The notes: a model not told the origin generated them from the letters alone. A stretch of 64,000 nt of DNA from Methylocystaceae bacterium (GCA_009773555.1 WSXZ01000015.1:1-64000); one strand, 5' to 3'. Positions 43,936-52,861 are shown, counted from the stretch's first letter. A program made the numbers and translations.

Positions 43936-44279
43936 TCAGCGCGCGCCTCGCGGGCTCGGAGCGAAGCTTCAAGAGCGCCGTCTTCTGGGCGACGGCAAGA
44001 CGCCCGTCAGTGCGCCGACTGCCCCGGAGAGCCTTTGCATTTGCCGGCCAAGTTCGGCGCTGCCGCATCGCTCGTCGCTTCGCCGCGCTTCGTAATTACA
44101 ATAAATATAAAGTAACAATGTCTATAATTACATACATTCCAAAATATATAAATTTTATGATCAATAGATTTGCGCTATACACGAGTCATCAGCAGCGTGT
44201 GCTTAGTGAGAGCGGCTCGTTCAGCTTTTCTTGGCTTAACCGCTGACTTCATCGTCCAATTCGCGGAAGAGGCGCGGGC
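43936..44279. other. Intergenic region with an AT-rich island before flavodoxin
   Basis: A 344-base gap. The segment 44092-44178 is strikingly AT-rich for this genome, with TAATTACA twice (44093 and 44126) and the inverted repeat AAAAT-atataa-ATTTT near 44140-44156. No gene is supported; one plus frame crossing it is the extension of a shadow of the protease gene. Given the iron-sparing role of flavodoxin, an iron-responsive promoter is a reasonable guess, but no clear Fur or Irr box was found. Confidence 0.5.
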
Positions 44280-44762
44280 ATGAGCATCACGGTCATCTTC
44301 GGTTCCGACGGCGGCGCGACGAAGGGGGTTGCTTCCAAAATTTCGAAGAAGTGCCAGGGACGGTCGGTCGACATCAAGGACGCCACGACCGACGACTTCG
44401 AAAATTGCCATCTATTGATCCTGGGTTCTCCGACCTATGGCGACGGCACCTTACAAACCGATTGGGAAGAGAACATCGACAAGCTGCGCGGCGCCAATTT
44501 GAGCGGCAAGAAAGTCGCCCTTTTCGGCACCGGCGACCAGCAGACCTATCCGCTCTCCTTCGTCGACGCGATGGGCATCCTCTATGACGAAGTGTCGGCG
44601 CTCGGCGCCCAGGTGATCGGCTTCACCGAAACCTCCGGCTATGACTATGTCGGCTCCACCGCCGAGCGGGATGGCAAGTTCGTGGGCCTGGCCCTCGACC
44701 AGGACACCCAGTCTGGCAAGACCGAGAAAAGAGTGACCGCATGGCTGAGTCAGTTACTTTGA
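44280..44762 (+). CDS. Flavodoxin (long-chain type)
   Basis: 160 residues. An FMN electron carrier of the cytoplasm that can replace ferredoxin under iron limitation or serve nitrogenase. The phosphate loop is GSDGGATKGVASKI, where the more usual form has T or S at some positions; the FMN ring loops are GSPTYGDGTLQTDW and GTGDQQTYPLSFVDAMG. The extended final region marks it as a long-chain flavodoxin, like NifF and FldA. A DUF2023-like gene overlaps its end by 22 bases. It is preceded by an AT-rich control region. Confidence 0.93.
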   Translation: MSITVIFGSDGGATKGVASKISKKCQGRSVDIKDATTDDFENCHLLILGSPTYGDGTLQTDWEENIDKLRGANLSGKKVALFGTGDQQTYPLSFVDAMGILYDEVSALGAQVIGFTETSGYDYVGSTAERDGKFVGLALDQDTQSGKTEKRVTAWLSQLL

Positions 44763-45154
44763 TCGACGAGAGCGTTCAGCCCCTGTCGACGCGCGGTGGC
44801 TGTGCCGAACTCTTTCATCACAACATCTATGAATATGGGCGGGGCGTTCGCGGCTTGTTTCTGATGACGCTTAGCCGTCGGGAACTGGAATTGACGCTCG
44901 GCAAGTTGGAAAGGCAAGGCATCCATCACTTCGTCCAGGAACTCAATCAGTTCAAGGTGAACCTCTTCTTTGGCCGGCCCGCCTACGTCGCCGTTGCGCG
45001 TTCCATCGTCACGCGTCCGCTCAACGCGCTCACGGCGGAGGAAGACTTCATGCTCGGCACGCTGCTCGGCTACGACCGCGAGCAGCAGTGCCGCCGCTTT
45101 CTCACGCGTTCGGGTCGGGGCATGCCGGAGGACCTGCCTCAGGCGGCCGAATGA
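44741..45154 (+). CDS. DUF2023-like protein, flavodoxin partner
   Basis: 137 residues. The pattern FHHNIYEYGRGVRGLFLMTL, a helix-rich centre (TLGKLERQGIHHFVQEL), NLFFGRPAYV, and AEEDFMLGTLLGYDREQQC is what I recall for DUF2023, a family of unknown function often encoded beside flavodoxin genes. The gene overlaps the flavodoxin gene by 22 bases, so translation is probably coupled. A role in loading, protecting or directing flavodoxin is a guess from context. No membrane segment or metal-binding motif is obvious. Confidence 0.72.
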   Translation: MAESVTLIDESVQPLSTRGGCAELFHHNIYEYGRGVRGLFLMTLSRRELELTLGKLERQGIHHFVQELNQFKVNLFFGRPAYVAVARSIVTRPLNALTAEEDFMLGTLLGYDREQQCRRFLTRSGRGMPEDLPQAAE

Positions 45155-45180
45155 TGGGATTGGGCCGGCGCCAGGCCTAA

Positions 45181-46060
45181 TCAGCCGGATGCGCTGAAGG
45201 GCGCCTGAGCGACCCGCGTTTTCAGAAATTCGATCGCTTTCGCCCGCGAGTCGCGCGCTTCGGGGAGAAAGCTCATCAGCTGCCAGGCGTGCGGCACGCA
45301 AGGCCAGATCTCGAGCTGCGCGTCGACCCCCGCCTGCCGTGCGCGCGCGACGAGCCGCGTCGAATCATCTCTCAGCGCTTCGTCCGCGCCGACGTGAACG
45401 AGCATCGGCGGCAGGCCGGAAAGATCGGCATAGATCGGCGACGCAAGCGGATTTCTGGCGCTTTGGCGTCCGAGCACGGCGCGGGCGCCGAGCAGAATGT
45501 CCTTGCGCGTGAACAGGGGGTCACGATTTTCATTCTCGCGCATCGAGGCGCCGGTCGCGGCGAGATCGACCCAGGGCGAGGACAGCGCCGCGGCGACGGC
45601 CGGTCGCAAACCTTCGTCGCGTATGCGCAGCATCAGCGAGACCGCAAGCCCGCCGCCAGCCGAATCGCCGACGATGACGAAGGGGCCCGGCCGCGCCTCA
45701 AAAAACATCGTCGAGCGCGGCGGGAAAGACATGCTCCGGCGCGAGCCGATAGGCCGGCGCAAAGACATCGAAGCCCGCGCGGGCGAACGCGCGCGACGCG
45801 TAGCGAAACAGTCGCGGCGACCCGACGAGATAGGCGCCGCCGTGAAGATAGAACAGCGTTGCACTCGCGCTGCCTGAAGCAGGAGTCCAATCGCCCGGGA
45901 TCTCTGCCGCGAAAGGCGCGCGCCGTTCGGGAGACAGGATTTCGACGAGCCGCTGAAGGCGGCGCAACGGCGCCGTCAACGCCAGGATGCGCGGCTTAAC
46001 GAAACGGCGAAGGAAGGCGACGGTCCGCCGCGTCGCCGCGCTCGCGCCGCCGGCGCTCAT
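45181..46060 (-). pseudogene. Alpha/beta hydrolase (HSL type), frameshifted
   Basis: Two frames make one hydrolase of the hormone-sensitive-lipase group. The first runs from ATG 46060 (MSAGGASAATRRTVAFLRRF) through the oxyanion motif YLHGGAYLVGS and YRLAPEHVFPAALDDV, then hits TGA at about 45700. The second frame resumes there with EARPGPFVIVGDSAGGGLA (nucleophile Ser), then the Asp of GADEALRDD and the His of CVPHAWQ, ending at 45181. The break is at a run of six T. Relatives have about ten more residues between the two blocks, so a short out-of-frame deletion is more likely than a single-base error. Overlaps the Sel1 gene by four bases. Nonfunctional unless the reading frame is restored. 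Confidence 0.75.
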
Positions 46061-47049
46061 TTTACGGCGTTCGGCTTCGCCGGCGAGGACGCGCTCGAGA
46101 GATAATCGAGCGAGGGATCGTTCAACCCCGCTTCGCGCGATTTGTCGCGCCACTCGCGCGCCTGTGCGAGATCGGCCTCGACCCCGAGGCCTTCGGCGAG
46201 AATATGGGCGAGGCGGTTTTGCGCGACGGCGTTGCCCTTCGCCGCCGCTTTGCGAAACCATTGCACGGCGGCGGCGCGGTCGCGTGGAACGCCGACGCCG
46301 CCATTGAATTGGAGAACGGCGAACTCGACCATCGCCGGCGCGAAGTCCAGCTCGGCCCCGCGCCTGAACCATTCCGCAGCTTCTCGCTCGTCCTTTGGAA
46401 CGCCTCTGCCGGTCTTGTAGAGCACGCCAAGCGCGTAGAGCGAATCCGCGTCCCCTTTCGCCGCGGCGCGGCGGAAATAGTCAAACGCTCTGCCGAAGTC
46501 GGACGGCGCGCCCTCATTTTCGAGGGCGAGCTCCCCGATCAGATGGAGGGCGGCGGGATGATCCTGCGCCGCGGCCTTTTCGAGATAGGCGCGGGCGACG
46601 GCGCGGCTCTTCGGCGCGCCGGCGCCATTGAGCGCCGCCGCGCCATAGAGATAGGCCGCTTCTTTATCGCCGGCGTCAGCGCCCCGCTTGAACCATTGCA
46701 TCGCGGTCGAGAGGTCACGCCCCACCCCGGCGCCTTCGAGGTAAAGCTGACCGATAAGGGTGAGCGCGGCCGCGTCCTTCGGATTGGCCGCGATGCGCTT
46801 CTTCGCTTCCTTCATCGCGACCAGATAATCGCCGCGCTGATAGGCGCCGAAGGCGAAGTCTGGCGCGGGCGGCGCGTCATTGGCGGCCCGGGCGGCAGGC
46901 GCGAGAAAGAGCATGCAACTTGCGATAAACGCCGTCATTGCGAGCGTAGCGAAGCAATCCAGCAGGCGTCGTTCGTCTGGATTGCTTCGGCGCTTTGCGC
47001 CTCGCAATGACGCGTCCCTTTCCGGATGATGGGGACGGCTTTTTGTCAT
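46057..47049 (-). CDS. Sel1-repeat secreted protein with REP-derived N-terminus
   Basis: 330 residues from the ATG at 47049, which overlaps the upstream thiE-like stop (ATGA) and has an AAGGGAG ribosome site. Residues 38-55 form a signal peptide (MTAFIASCMLFLAPAARA), but the 37 residues before it (SLRGAKRRSNPDE and LLDCFATLAM) are the translation of a palindromic repeat. An alternative start at 46938 would give a normal exported protein. The mature part has about six Sel1/TPR-like repeats of 36 residues, e.g. ALTLIGQLYLEGAGVGRDLS and YALGVLYKTGRGVPKDE, which mediate protein contacts. Co-transcribed with argH and the thiE-like gene. Confidence 0.85.
   Translation of the reverse strand: MTKSRPHHPERDASLRGAKRRSNPDERRLLDCFATLAMTAFIASCMLFLAPAARAANDAPPAPDFAFGAYQRGDYLVAMKEAKKRIAANPKDAAALTLIGQLYLEGAGVGRDLSTAMQWFKRGADAGDKEAAYLYGAAALNGAGAPKSRAVARAYLEKAAAQDHPAALHLIGELALENEGAPSDFGRAFDYFRRAAAKGDADSLYALGVLYKTGRGVPKDEREAAEWFRRGAELDFAPAMVEFAVLQFNGGVGVPRDRAAAVQWFRKAAAKGNAVAQNRLAHILAEGLGVEADLAQAREWRDKSREAGLNDPSLDYLSSASSPAKPNAVK
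46934..47011. repeat. REP-type palindrome (family D) inside the Sel1 gene
   Basis: A 78-base imperfect palindrome. One arm begins GTCATTGCGAG at 46934 and contains GAAGCAATCCAG; the other contains CTGGATTGCTTCG and ends CTCGCAATGAC at 47011. It reads in frame through the start of the Sel1-repeat gene. Elements of this type (CATTGCGAG ... GAAGCAATCC) are common dispersed palindromes in rhizobial and other proteobacterial genomes. Confidence 0.85.
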
Positions 47050-47657
47050 GCGCCTGCTCCCTTAAGCCTCGCCTGCGCCTCAGCCACCGCCGCCGCCGGA
47101 CCGCGCGCGTCGCTCCAGACGGCGTCGTCGAGCCGCACGAAGTCGGCGCCCGCCTGAACGAGCGGCGCGATATCGTCCAGCGATTCCGCGCGAGCGACGC
47201 AGGGCGTGTTGAAAAGCTCCGCCCACCAGGCGACGCGCTCAACGAGCGCTTCGCGGTCAAGATCGGAAAACATCACATAGTCGGCGCTTAACTCGCCCGC
47301 GCGCATGGCGTCGTCGCGCGTCTCGATATCTCCGGCGCCGACGATGTAGCGCGGCGACAGTTTCTTGATGGCTTCGGCAAGCGCTTCGCCGCTGCCGGCG
47401 ACATGGACGCCGTCGGCGCCGGCGCGCAGCGCGACATTGGGCGCCGTCTGGACAAGGACAGCGACGCCCTTATCCTGCGCGCCGGGCGCCAGCGCGCGCA
47501 CGATCGCTTCCTGGCCGCGTTCGTCGGCGTCGGCGAAACGAATGAGCAGGCTCGCGACGTCGCCCGCGGCGAGCGCTTCGTTAAGCGCAGGCGCGAAAGC
47601 CGCCGCGTCGGCAAGCGGCGGGGTCGCGAGATAGAGTCGCGGCGAAATGTCGTTCAT
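47046..47657 (-). CDS. Thiamine-phosphate synthase-like protein (second ThiE paralogue)
   Basis: A TIM-barrel protein of 203 residues in the ThiE/TenI family ([15 protein letters not shown]). The segments [20 protein letters not shown] and [20 protein letters not shown] correspond to the NDR-like and GxS-type phosphate-binding strands, but the canonical VNDR and GPI/GxGGI motifs are altered, unlike those of the thi-operon ThiE at 58441. So it may not make thiamine phosphate; relatives of this kind are widespread beside argH in rhizobia with no proven role. It overlaps argH and the Sel1 gene by four bases each. Confidence 0.75.
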   Translation of the reverse strand: MNDISPRLYLATPPLADAAAFAPALNEALAAGDVASLLIRFADADERGQEAIVRALAPGAQDKGVAVLVQTAPNVALRAGADGVHVAGSGEALAEAIKKLSPRYIVGAGDIETRDDAMRAGELSADYVMFSDLDREALVERVAWWAELFNTPCVARAESLDDIAPLVQAGADFVRLDDAVWSDARGPAAAVAEAQARLKGAGA

Positions 47658-49039
47658 TTGTCCTTCAATCTGTCGAGCCAGACTTGCGCGGCGGAGCGCA
47701 CATTGTCGGGCGCCGTGCCTCCGAAGCTCTTGCGGCTTTGCACCGACTTCTCGACGCCGAGCACGTCGCAAACATCGGCGCTGATGCGTGGTTCGACGCT
47801 CTGCATGTCCTCGAGCGTCAAATCCTCAAGACCCACGCCGCGCGCTTCGGCGAGCGCGACGATGCGACCGGTGACGTGGTGCGCTTCGCGAAACGGAAGC
47901 GACAGCGCCCGCACCAGCCAGTCGGCAAGGTCGGTCGCGGTCGCATAGCCCGCGCCGGCCGCGGCCTTCATCCGCGCCCGGTCGACGCGCATGTCGCGGA
48001 CCATGCCGGCGATGGCGGCGATGCAGAGCGATAAGGTGTCGAGCGCGTCGAAGGCGCCTTCCTTATCCTCCTGCATGTCCTTCGAATAGGCGAGCGGCAG
48101 GCCCTTCATGACGACGAGCAGCGCGACGAGCGCGCCGATGACGCGGCCCGATTTGCCGCGCGCCAGTTCGGCGGCGTCGGGATTGCGCTTCTGCGGCATG
48201 ATCGATGAGCCGGTGGTGAATTTATCGGACAGCGCGATGAAGCCAAATTGCGGCGTCGTCCACAGCACAATCTCTTCGGCGAAGCGCGACAGATGCGTGG
48301 CGCAGATCGCCGCCGCGCTCAGCGTCTCCAGAACGAAGTCGCGATCGGAGACGCTGTCCAGCGAATTCGCCGTCGGCCGATCGAAGCCGAGCGCGCCCGC
48401 CGTCATCGCGCGGTCGATCGGGAAACTGGTCCCAGCGAGCGCTGCGGCGCCGAGCGGACATTCGTTCAGGCGCGCGCGGGCGTCGCGAAGACGTCCGCGG
48501 TCACGGGCGATCATTTCGACATAAGCGAGGAGATGATGGCCGAGCGTCACCGGCTGCGCCGATTGCAGATGCGTGAAGCCGGGCATGACGCTCGCCGCCT
48601 CTTCCCGCGCGCGGGTCGCGAGCGCGAGCTGCAGATCGGCGAGTTCGGCATCGAGCGCGTCGATCTGATCACGAATGTAGAGTCGGAAATCGGTCGCCAC
48701 CTGATCGTTGCGCGAGCGCGCCGTGTGCAGGCGCCCCGCCGTCGGCCCGATCAGCTCGGCAAGGCGCGACTCGACGTTCATGTGAATGTCTTCGAGCGCA
48801 CGCGAAAAATCGAAGCGTTCGTTCTCGATTTCCGCTTTGACTCGCTCCAATCCATCGGCGATCTTCGCCGCGTCGTCGCGCGACACGATCCCGGTTTCGC
48901 CGAGCATGGCGACATGGGCGAGCGAGCCGCGGACATCCTGCAGGCCGAGGCGCTTGTCGAAGTCGATCGAGACATTGATCGCCTCCAAAACCGCGTCGGT
49001 TGCGCTTTTGAAGCGCCCGCCCCATATCTTGCTCGTCAT
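47654..49039 (-). CDS. argH: Argininosuccinate lyase
   Basis: Last enzyme of arginine synthesis, releasing fumarate. 461 residues of the fumarase/aspartase superfamily. The signature [16 protein letters not shown] holds the flexible catalytic loop; [17 protein letters not shown] and [16 protein letters not shown] (with the catalytic His) are the other conserved blocks. It heads an operon with the thiE-like, Sel1 and hydrolase genes. It is divergent from tlpA with only 24 bases between start codons, a conserved rhizobial pairing. Confidence 0.97.
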   Translation of the reverse strand: MTSKIWGGRFKSATDAVLEAINVSIDFDKRLGLQDVRGSLAHVAMLGETGIVSRDDAAKIADGLERVKAEIENERFDFSRALEDIHMNVESRLAELIGPTAGRLHTARSRNDQVATDFRLYIRDQIDALDAELADLQLALATRAREEAASVMPGFTHLQSAQPVTLGHHLLAYVEMIARDRGRLRDARARLNECPLGAAALAGTSFPIDRAMTAGALGFDRPTANSLDSVSDRDFVLETLSAAAICATHLSRFAEEIVLWTTPQFGFIALSDKFTTGSSIMPQKRNPDAAELARGKSGRVIGALVALLVVMKGLPLAYSKDMQEDKEGAFDALDTLSLCIAAIAGMVRDMRVDRARMKAAAGAGYATATDLADWLVRALSLPFREAHHVTGRIVALAEARGVGLEDLTLEDMQSVEPRISADVCDVLGVEKSVQSRKSFGGTAPDNVRSAAQVWLDRLKDK

Positions 49040-49063
49040 TTTTAACCTCGGAGCCCACGCCTC

Positions 49064-49792
49064 ATGGCCAAACCGCCGCCGCCCAAGCGATCTTTCCTAC
49101 TTGTCGTGAAGGCGGCCTCGATAACAATCGCGGCAAGCGTGGCGTTTCTATACGTGATCGGCAGCATGGGCGGCAAGAAACCGCCTGAACGCGCCGTGGA
49201 TGAAGGCGCTCCCGCAGGCACGGCGGATCAGAGCGCCGCTCCGGCAGCCGACGTCAACGCGGCCTGCGCGACGTCGACCAAGATCGCCGCCACTCTCAAA
49301 GATCTCGCGAAGGGCGAAGTCGCGGCGATGATCATCGCCGCAAAGCCGCAGCCGATGCCGGACTACGCCTTCGACGGGCCCGACGGCGCGCCGGTTTCGC
49401 TCGGCTCTTTCAAGGGCAAGACGACGCTCCTCAATATCTGGGCGACCTGGTGCGTGCCCTGCCGCGCCGAGATGCCGGCGCTCGACAGGCTCCAAGAGGC
49501 CTTCGCCGGGCAGGACTTTCAAGTCGTCGCCGTCAACGTCGACACGACCCGCCTTGAAAGAGCGAAGGCGTTTCTCGCTGAGACCGGCGTCAAGTCGCTG
49601 ACCTATTATGGCGACCCAAAGGCCAACCTCTTCTACGAGATGAAGCAGTCGGGCAAAGCGCTGGGTCTCCCCACCACGGCGCTGATCGGCCCCGACGGCT
49701 GCCAGATCGGGCTGATGAACGGCCCCGCCGCCTGGGACAGCGCGGACGCCAAGGCGCTGATCTCGCGCGCGCTCGAGACGCCTTCGAATTAA
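49064..49792 (+). CDS. tlpA: TlpA-type membrane-anchored thiol-disulfide protein
   Basis: 242 residues. An N-terminal membrane anchor at about 10-32 ([20 protein letters not shown]) places the thioredoxin domain in the periplasm. The active site is WCVPC in [18 protein letters not shown], and the cis-Pro is in [13 protein letters not shown]. An extra Cys pair (AACATS and GCQIG) matches TlpA, which reduces cytochrome oxidase assembly factors for the CuA centre in Bradyrhizobium. Divergent from argH, as in relatives. Confidence 0.9.
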   Translation: MAKPPPPKRSFLLVVKAASITIAASVAFLYVIGSMGGKKPPERAVDEGAPAGTADQSAAPAADVNAACATSTKIAATLKDLAKGEVAAMIIAAKPQPMPDYAFDGPDGAPVSLGSFKGKTTLLNIWATWCVPCRAEMPALDRLQEAFAGQDFQVVAVNVDTTRLERAKAFLAETGVKSLTYYGDPKANLFYEMKQSGKALGLPTTALIGPDGCQIGLMNGPAAWDSADAKALISRALETPSN

Positions 49793-49882
49793 TGGCGCGG
49801 CCGGCATCCTTCGGGCAGCCGAGCGCTCTAGCTTTGCGATCGAGGCCGGAGGCTTCTGTTTTTACAAAAGGGAGATCGGCGA

Positions 49883-50317
49883 ATGCATGTTTCGATTGAA
49901 CAGGCGGACAAGGCGATCGCCGCGGCGCGGCGGAAAGCCATCGAGCTCGGCACTCAGATGTGCATCGCCGTCGTGGATTCCGGCGGCGTTCTGAAGGCGT
50001 TCGAGCGGATGGACGACGCCTGGGTCGGCAGCATCGACATTGCGATGAAAAAGGCGAAGACGGCCGTCTTCTTCGGCATGCCGACCGGACAGATCGGCAA
50101 GCTGTCGCAACCGGGCGGACCGCTCTACGGCATCGAGCATTCGAATGACGGGCTCATCACCTTTCCCGGCGGACTCCCCATCGTCGACGCTGACGGCGTG
50201 ATGATCGGCGCCATCGGCGTCAGCGGTTCGGCCGTGGAGAATGATCATGCGGTCGCGCAGGCGGGCGTCGACACGCTCGGCGTTTGCGACCTTCCCGAGC
50301 ATCCCTGGCGGACCTGA
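49883..50317 (+). CDS. GlcG/HbpS-like (DUF336) protein
   Basis: 144 residues of the heme-degrading/binding HbpS-GlcG family: [38 protein letters not shown] and [32 protein letters not shown] are standard blocks. Known relatives bind heme, cobalamin or act beside diol dehydratases; here no such gene is near, and no signal peptide is present, so it is cytoplasmic with unknown role. A GGGAG ribosome site supports the start. A dispersed hairpin element follows 13 bases after the stop. Confidence 0.85.
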   Translation: MHVSIEQADKAIAAARRKAIELGTQMCIAVVDSGGVLKAFERMDDAWVGSIDIAMKKAKTAVFFGMPTGQIGKLSQPGGPLYGIEHSNDGLITFPGGLPIVDADGVMIGAIGVSGSAVENDHAVAQAGVDTLGVCDLPEHPWRT

Positions 50318-50330
50318 ACCGCGCGCCTAG

Positions 50331-50437
50331 AGCAGGTTCCGAAAAAGTTGACAGACTTTTTCGATGAGAACCTGCTCCAACACCGATTGAGCGATTTCTT
50401 ATCGATCACATGATTCCATGTGATCGGGAAGCGCCCT
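50331..50437. repeat. Dispersed two-hairpin element (family C, copy 2)
   Basis: Nearly identical to the element at 34447. AGCAGGTTC (50331-50339) pairs with GAACCTGCT (50368-50376); inside it CGAAAAAGT (50340-50348) pairs with ACTTTTTCG. The second hairpin is GATCACATG (50404-50412), loop ATTC, CATGTGATC (50417-50425), followed by GGGAAGCGC. It lies between the convergent ends of the DUF336 gene and the proline-rich protein gene, the same setting as copy 1. Confidence 0.85.
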
Positions 50438-50975
50438 AGCGAGGCTTTTTCTTCAGTTTTTTCCGCTTCGCGCCGGGCGCCGTCGTTGCGCTCGGCGTCG
50501 CCCTCTGCTCAACCGGCTTCGCAGCTGGCGCAGGCGGCGGCGCCGGTGGGGCGGCCTCCTGCGGTGAAGACGGCGCAGCCGGTTCAGGCGGCGGCGCGGC
50601 CTCGCCGTCGGGCGCCGGGGCGCTCGGCGCGCTCGGCGCGCCGCTCTCTTCGACGGGCTGCGCATCGGGAGCGGCCGGAGGCTGCGAGCGCGAGGCGGCG
50701 AACCACCACGTCGCGGCGGCGAGCGTTAAAATCGCGAGCGCCACCAGGAAGGCGATCCCTCCGCCTCCGCCTCCTCCCCCACCCCCGCCGGAGCGTCGTG
50801 GCGGCGGCGGATCGGATGCGGGTCGCGGCGGCGGCGTCTGCACGCTCCTCTTTGTGAGGACCGGCGCGCGTCGAACAGGTGAACCAGACGACTCAGGAGA
50901 CACGGCGCGATACTGGCTCCACACCCATGCGGAAGGCGGGGTCTCGCCGCCGCCTCCATTCGAAGAATCCGACAT
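50436..50975 (-). CDS. Low-complexity membrane protein, Pro/Ala/Gly-rich
   Basis: 179 residues from ATG 50975, chosen for its GGAGG ribosome site over a GTG 72 bases upstream. The N-terminus is hydrophilic and ends in a run of eleven Gly (residues about 62-72). One membrane segment follows (IAFLVALAILTLAAATWWFA). The rest is Pro/Ala/Glu-rich, as in periplasmic spacer segments, and ends with a very basic KRKKLKKKPR. The layout resembles short single-pass proteins with a periplasmic Pro-rich stalk, such as TonB-like or septal proteins, but no domain of either is present. Function unknown. Confidence 0.6.
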   Translation of the reverse strand: MSDSSNGGGGETPPSAWVWSQYRAVSPESSGSPVRRAPVLTKRSVQTPPPRPASDPPPPRRSGGGGGGGGGGGIAFLVALAILTLAAATWWFAASRSQPPAAPDAQPVEESGAPSAPSAPAPDGEAAPPPEPAAPSSPQEAAPPAPPPAPAAKPVEQRATPSATTAPGAKRKKLKKKPR

Positions 50976-51144
50976 TAGCCCGTCCTCCAGAGGCGAATCG
51001 TCTGCGCTGGCGACTTGCGCATGCTGCCTCGCCTCGGCGAAGCTCACAAGTGCGCTGCCAGCACGTCGCGCCGCCCACGCGACACAAAGCCAGGAAGCGC
51101 GCTATCTAGTCTGGGCCTTACCCTAAATCAGAGCGAGATCGTGC

Positions 51145-51630
51145 ATGACCATTAAAGCTGGAGACCGACTCCCCGACGTGAAGCTGACCGTCATGGGCAA
51201 GAATGGACCGGAGCCGGTCGCCACGAAGGACTATTTCGCGGGACGCAGGGTGGCGCTCTTTAGCGTTCCCGGCGCCTATACGCCGACCTGCCACAAGAAA
51301 CATCTGCCCGGCTTCATCGCCAAGGCGGATGAAATCAAATCAAAGGGCGTGGACGCCGTGGCGGTCACGGCGGTCAATGACATTTTCGCGCTCGACGCCT
51401 GGGTCAAAGAGTCGGGCGGCGGCGACAAGATCGACGCGCTCGCCGACGGCTCGGCGACTTTCGCCAAAGCGCTCGGCGTGGAGCTCGATCTGACCGACGC
51501 GGGGCTTGGCGTGCGCGGCAAGCGCTATTCGGCGCTCGTCGACGACGGCGTCGTCAAATGGATCAATGTCGAGGAGAATTCGAGCGAAGCCAAGGTCTCG
51601 ACGGCCGAAGCGACGCTCGCCCATCTCTAG
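51145..51630 (+). CDS. Peroxiredoxin, Prx5 type
   Basis: 161 residues. Reduces hydrogen peroxide and organic peroxides with thiols. The peroxidatic Cys49 is in VPGAYTPTCHKKHLPG, the Prx5 signature; Arg in LGVRGKRYSALVDDG stabilises it. No resolving Cys is seen elsewhere, so it is a 1-Cys type or uses glutathione/glutaredoxin. Translation starts MTIKAGDRLPDVKL. It converges on pgk with 40 bases between. Confidence 0.93.
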   Translation: MTIKAGDRLPDVKLTVMGKNGPEPVATKDYFAGRRVALFSVPGAYTPTCHKKHLPGFIAKADEIKSKGVDAVAVTAVNDIFALDAWVKESGGGDKIDALADGSATFAKALGVELDLTDAGLGVRGKRYSALVDDGVVKWINVEENSSEAKVSTAEATLAHL

Positions 51631-51670
51631 GCGCTTCTTCCCAAGAAACGCGGACCAAGCAGTCGCCGTT

Positions 51671-52838
51671 TCAGCGCTGTGAAGATTGCATCAGCGCCGC
51701 GACGCCCGGCAGCGTCTTTCCTTCGAGCCATTCTAGGAAGGCGCCGCCGGCCGTCGACACATAGGAAAATTCCTGCGCGACATGCGCCTGATTGAGCGCC
51801 GCCACAGTGTCGCCGCCGCCGGCGATCGACAGCAGCTTGCCCGCGACGGTGAGCCGCGCCGCGGTCTGCGCGACGGCGTTGGTGCCTTGGTCGAAGGGCG
51901 GCAGTTCGAACGCGCCGAATGGGCCGTTCCACACCAGCGTCTTGCACGCAGCGAGCAGCGACTCGATATGGGCGATCGATTTCGGCCCGACGTCGAGGAT
52001 CATGTCGTTTTCGCCGACATGATCGACCGAGACGATATGCGACGGCGCATGCGCCTCGAATTTTTGCGCGACCATGGCGTCGATCGGCAGCACGACGTCG
52101 CAGCCGGCTTTCTCTGCTTTGACGAGGATGTCGCGCGCGGCGCCCGCGAGATCATGTTCGCACAGCGATTTGCCGACAGGCTTGCCTTGCGCCGCAAGGA
52201 AGGTGTTCGCCATCCCGCCTCCGATGACGAGATATTCGACCTTCGCGACGAGATTGCCCAGAAGTTCGAGCTTCGTCGACACTTTCGCGCCGCCGACGAT
52301 CGCCATGACCGGCCGCTGCGGATATGGCGCGGCCGGCATAGGCCGGCAGTCTGTGCGCTATGCCTTCGGTCGAGGCGTGCGCGCGATGCGCGGCCGAAAA
52401 AGCGTCGCTGACGAAGATATCGCCGTTCCTGGCGAGCGCGTCGATAAAGTCGGCCGCGTTTTTTTCTTCGCCCTTGTGGAAACGCGTGTTCTCAAGCAAG
52501 GCGACGTCGCCGTCCTTGAGCCCCTCGACGATCTTCGCCGCAGCGTCGCCGACGCAATCGTCGGCGAAGGCGATCTTGCGTTTGAGAAAATGTTCGAGCG
52601 TGGGGACGACCTGGCGCAGCGACTCCGCGTCGACGCGCTGGCCCTTCGGCCGGCCGAAATGCGAAAGCAGAATGACTCTGCCGCCTTTTTCCACGATCTC
52701 GTTGATCGTCGGCAGCGCACGCTCGATGCGCGTCGCGTCGGTGACGCGCCCGTCCTCCATCGGCACATTGAGATCGACGCGCAGCAACACGCGCTTTCCT
52801 TTGACGTCGACGTCGTCGAGAGTGTGGAAAGCGGTCAT
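51671..52838 (-). pseudogene. pgk: Phosphoglycerate kinase, broken by a frameshifting deletion
   Basis: The N-terminal part runs from ATG 52838 (MTAFHTLDDVDVKGKRVLLR) through LRVDLNVPMEDG, LLSHFGRPKG and [19 protein letters not shown]. There the frame is lost: it continues as unrelated residues to a stop at 52152. The C-terminal part resumes in another frame at about 52320 with [20 protein letters not shown], then [29 protein letters not shown] and [12 protein letters not shown], and ends at 51671. In intact PGK about 13-15 residues (a helix after GRAM) separate the two parts; here they are missing, and the junction is out of frame. Everything else is well conserved, so the break is recent or an assembly error. 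PGK is needed for gluconeogenesis. Confidence 0.88.
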
Positions 52839-52861
52839 GTCGGGCGTCCAATCGCGGCTAA

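Noticed and set aside
44092..44178. Fur or Irr box in the AT-rich island
   Set aside because: The island has inverted repeats, but none matches the known Fur or ICE consensus closely.
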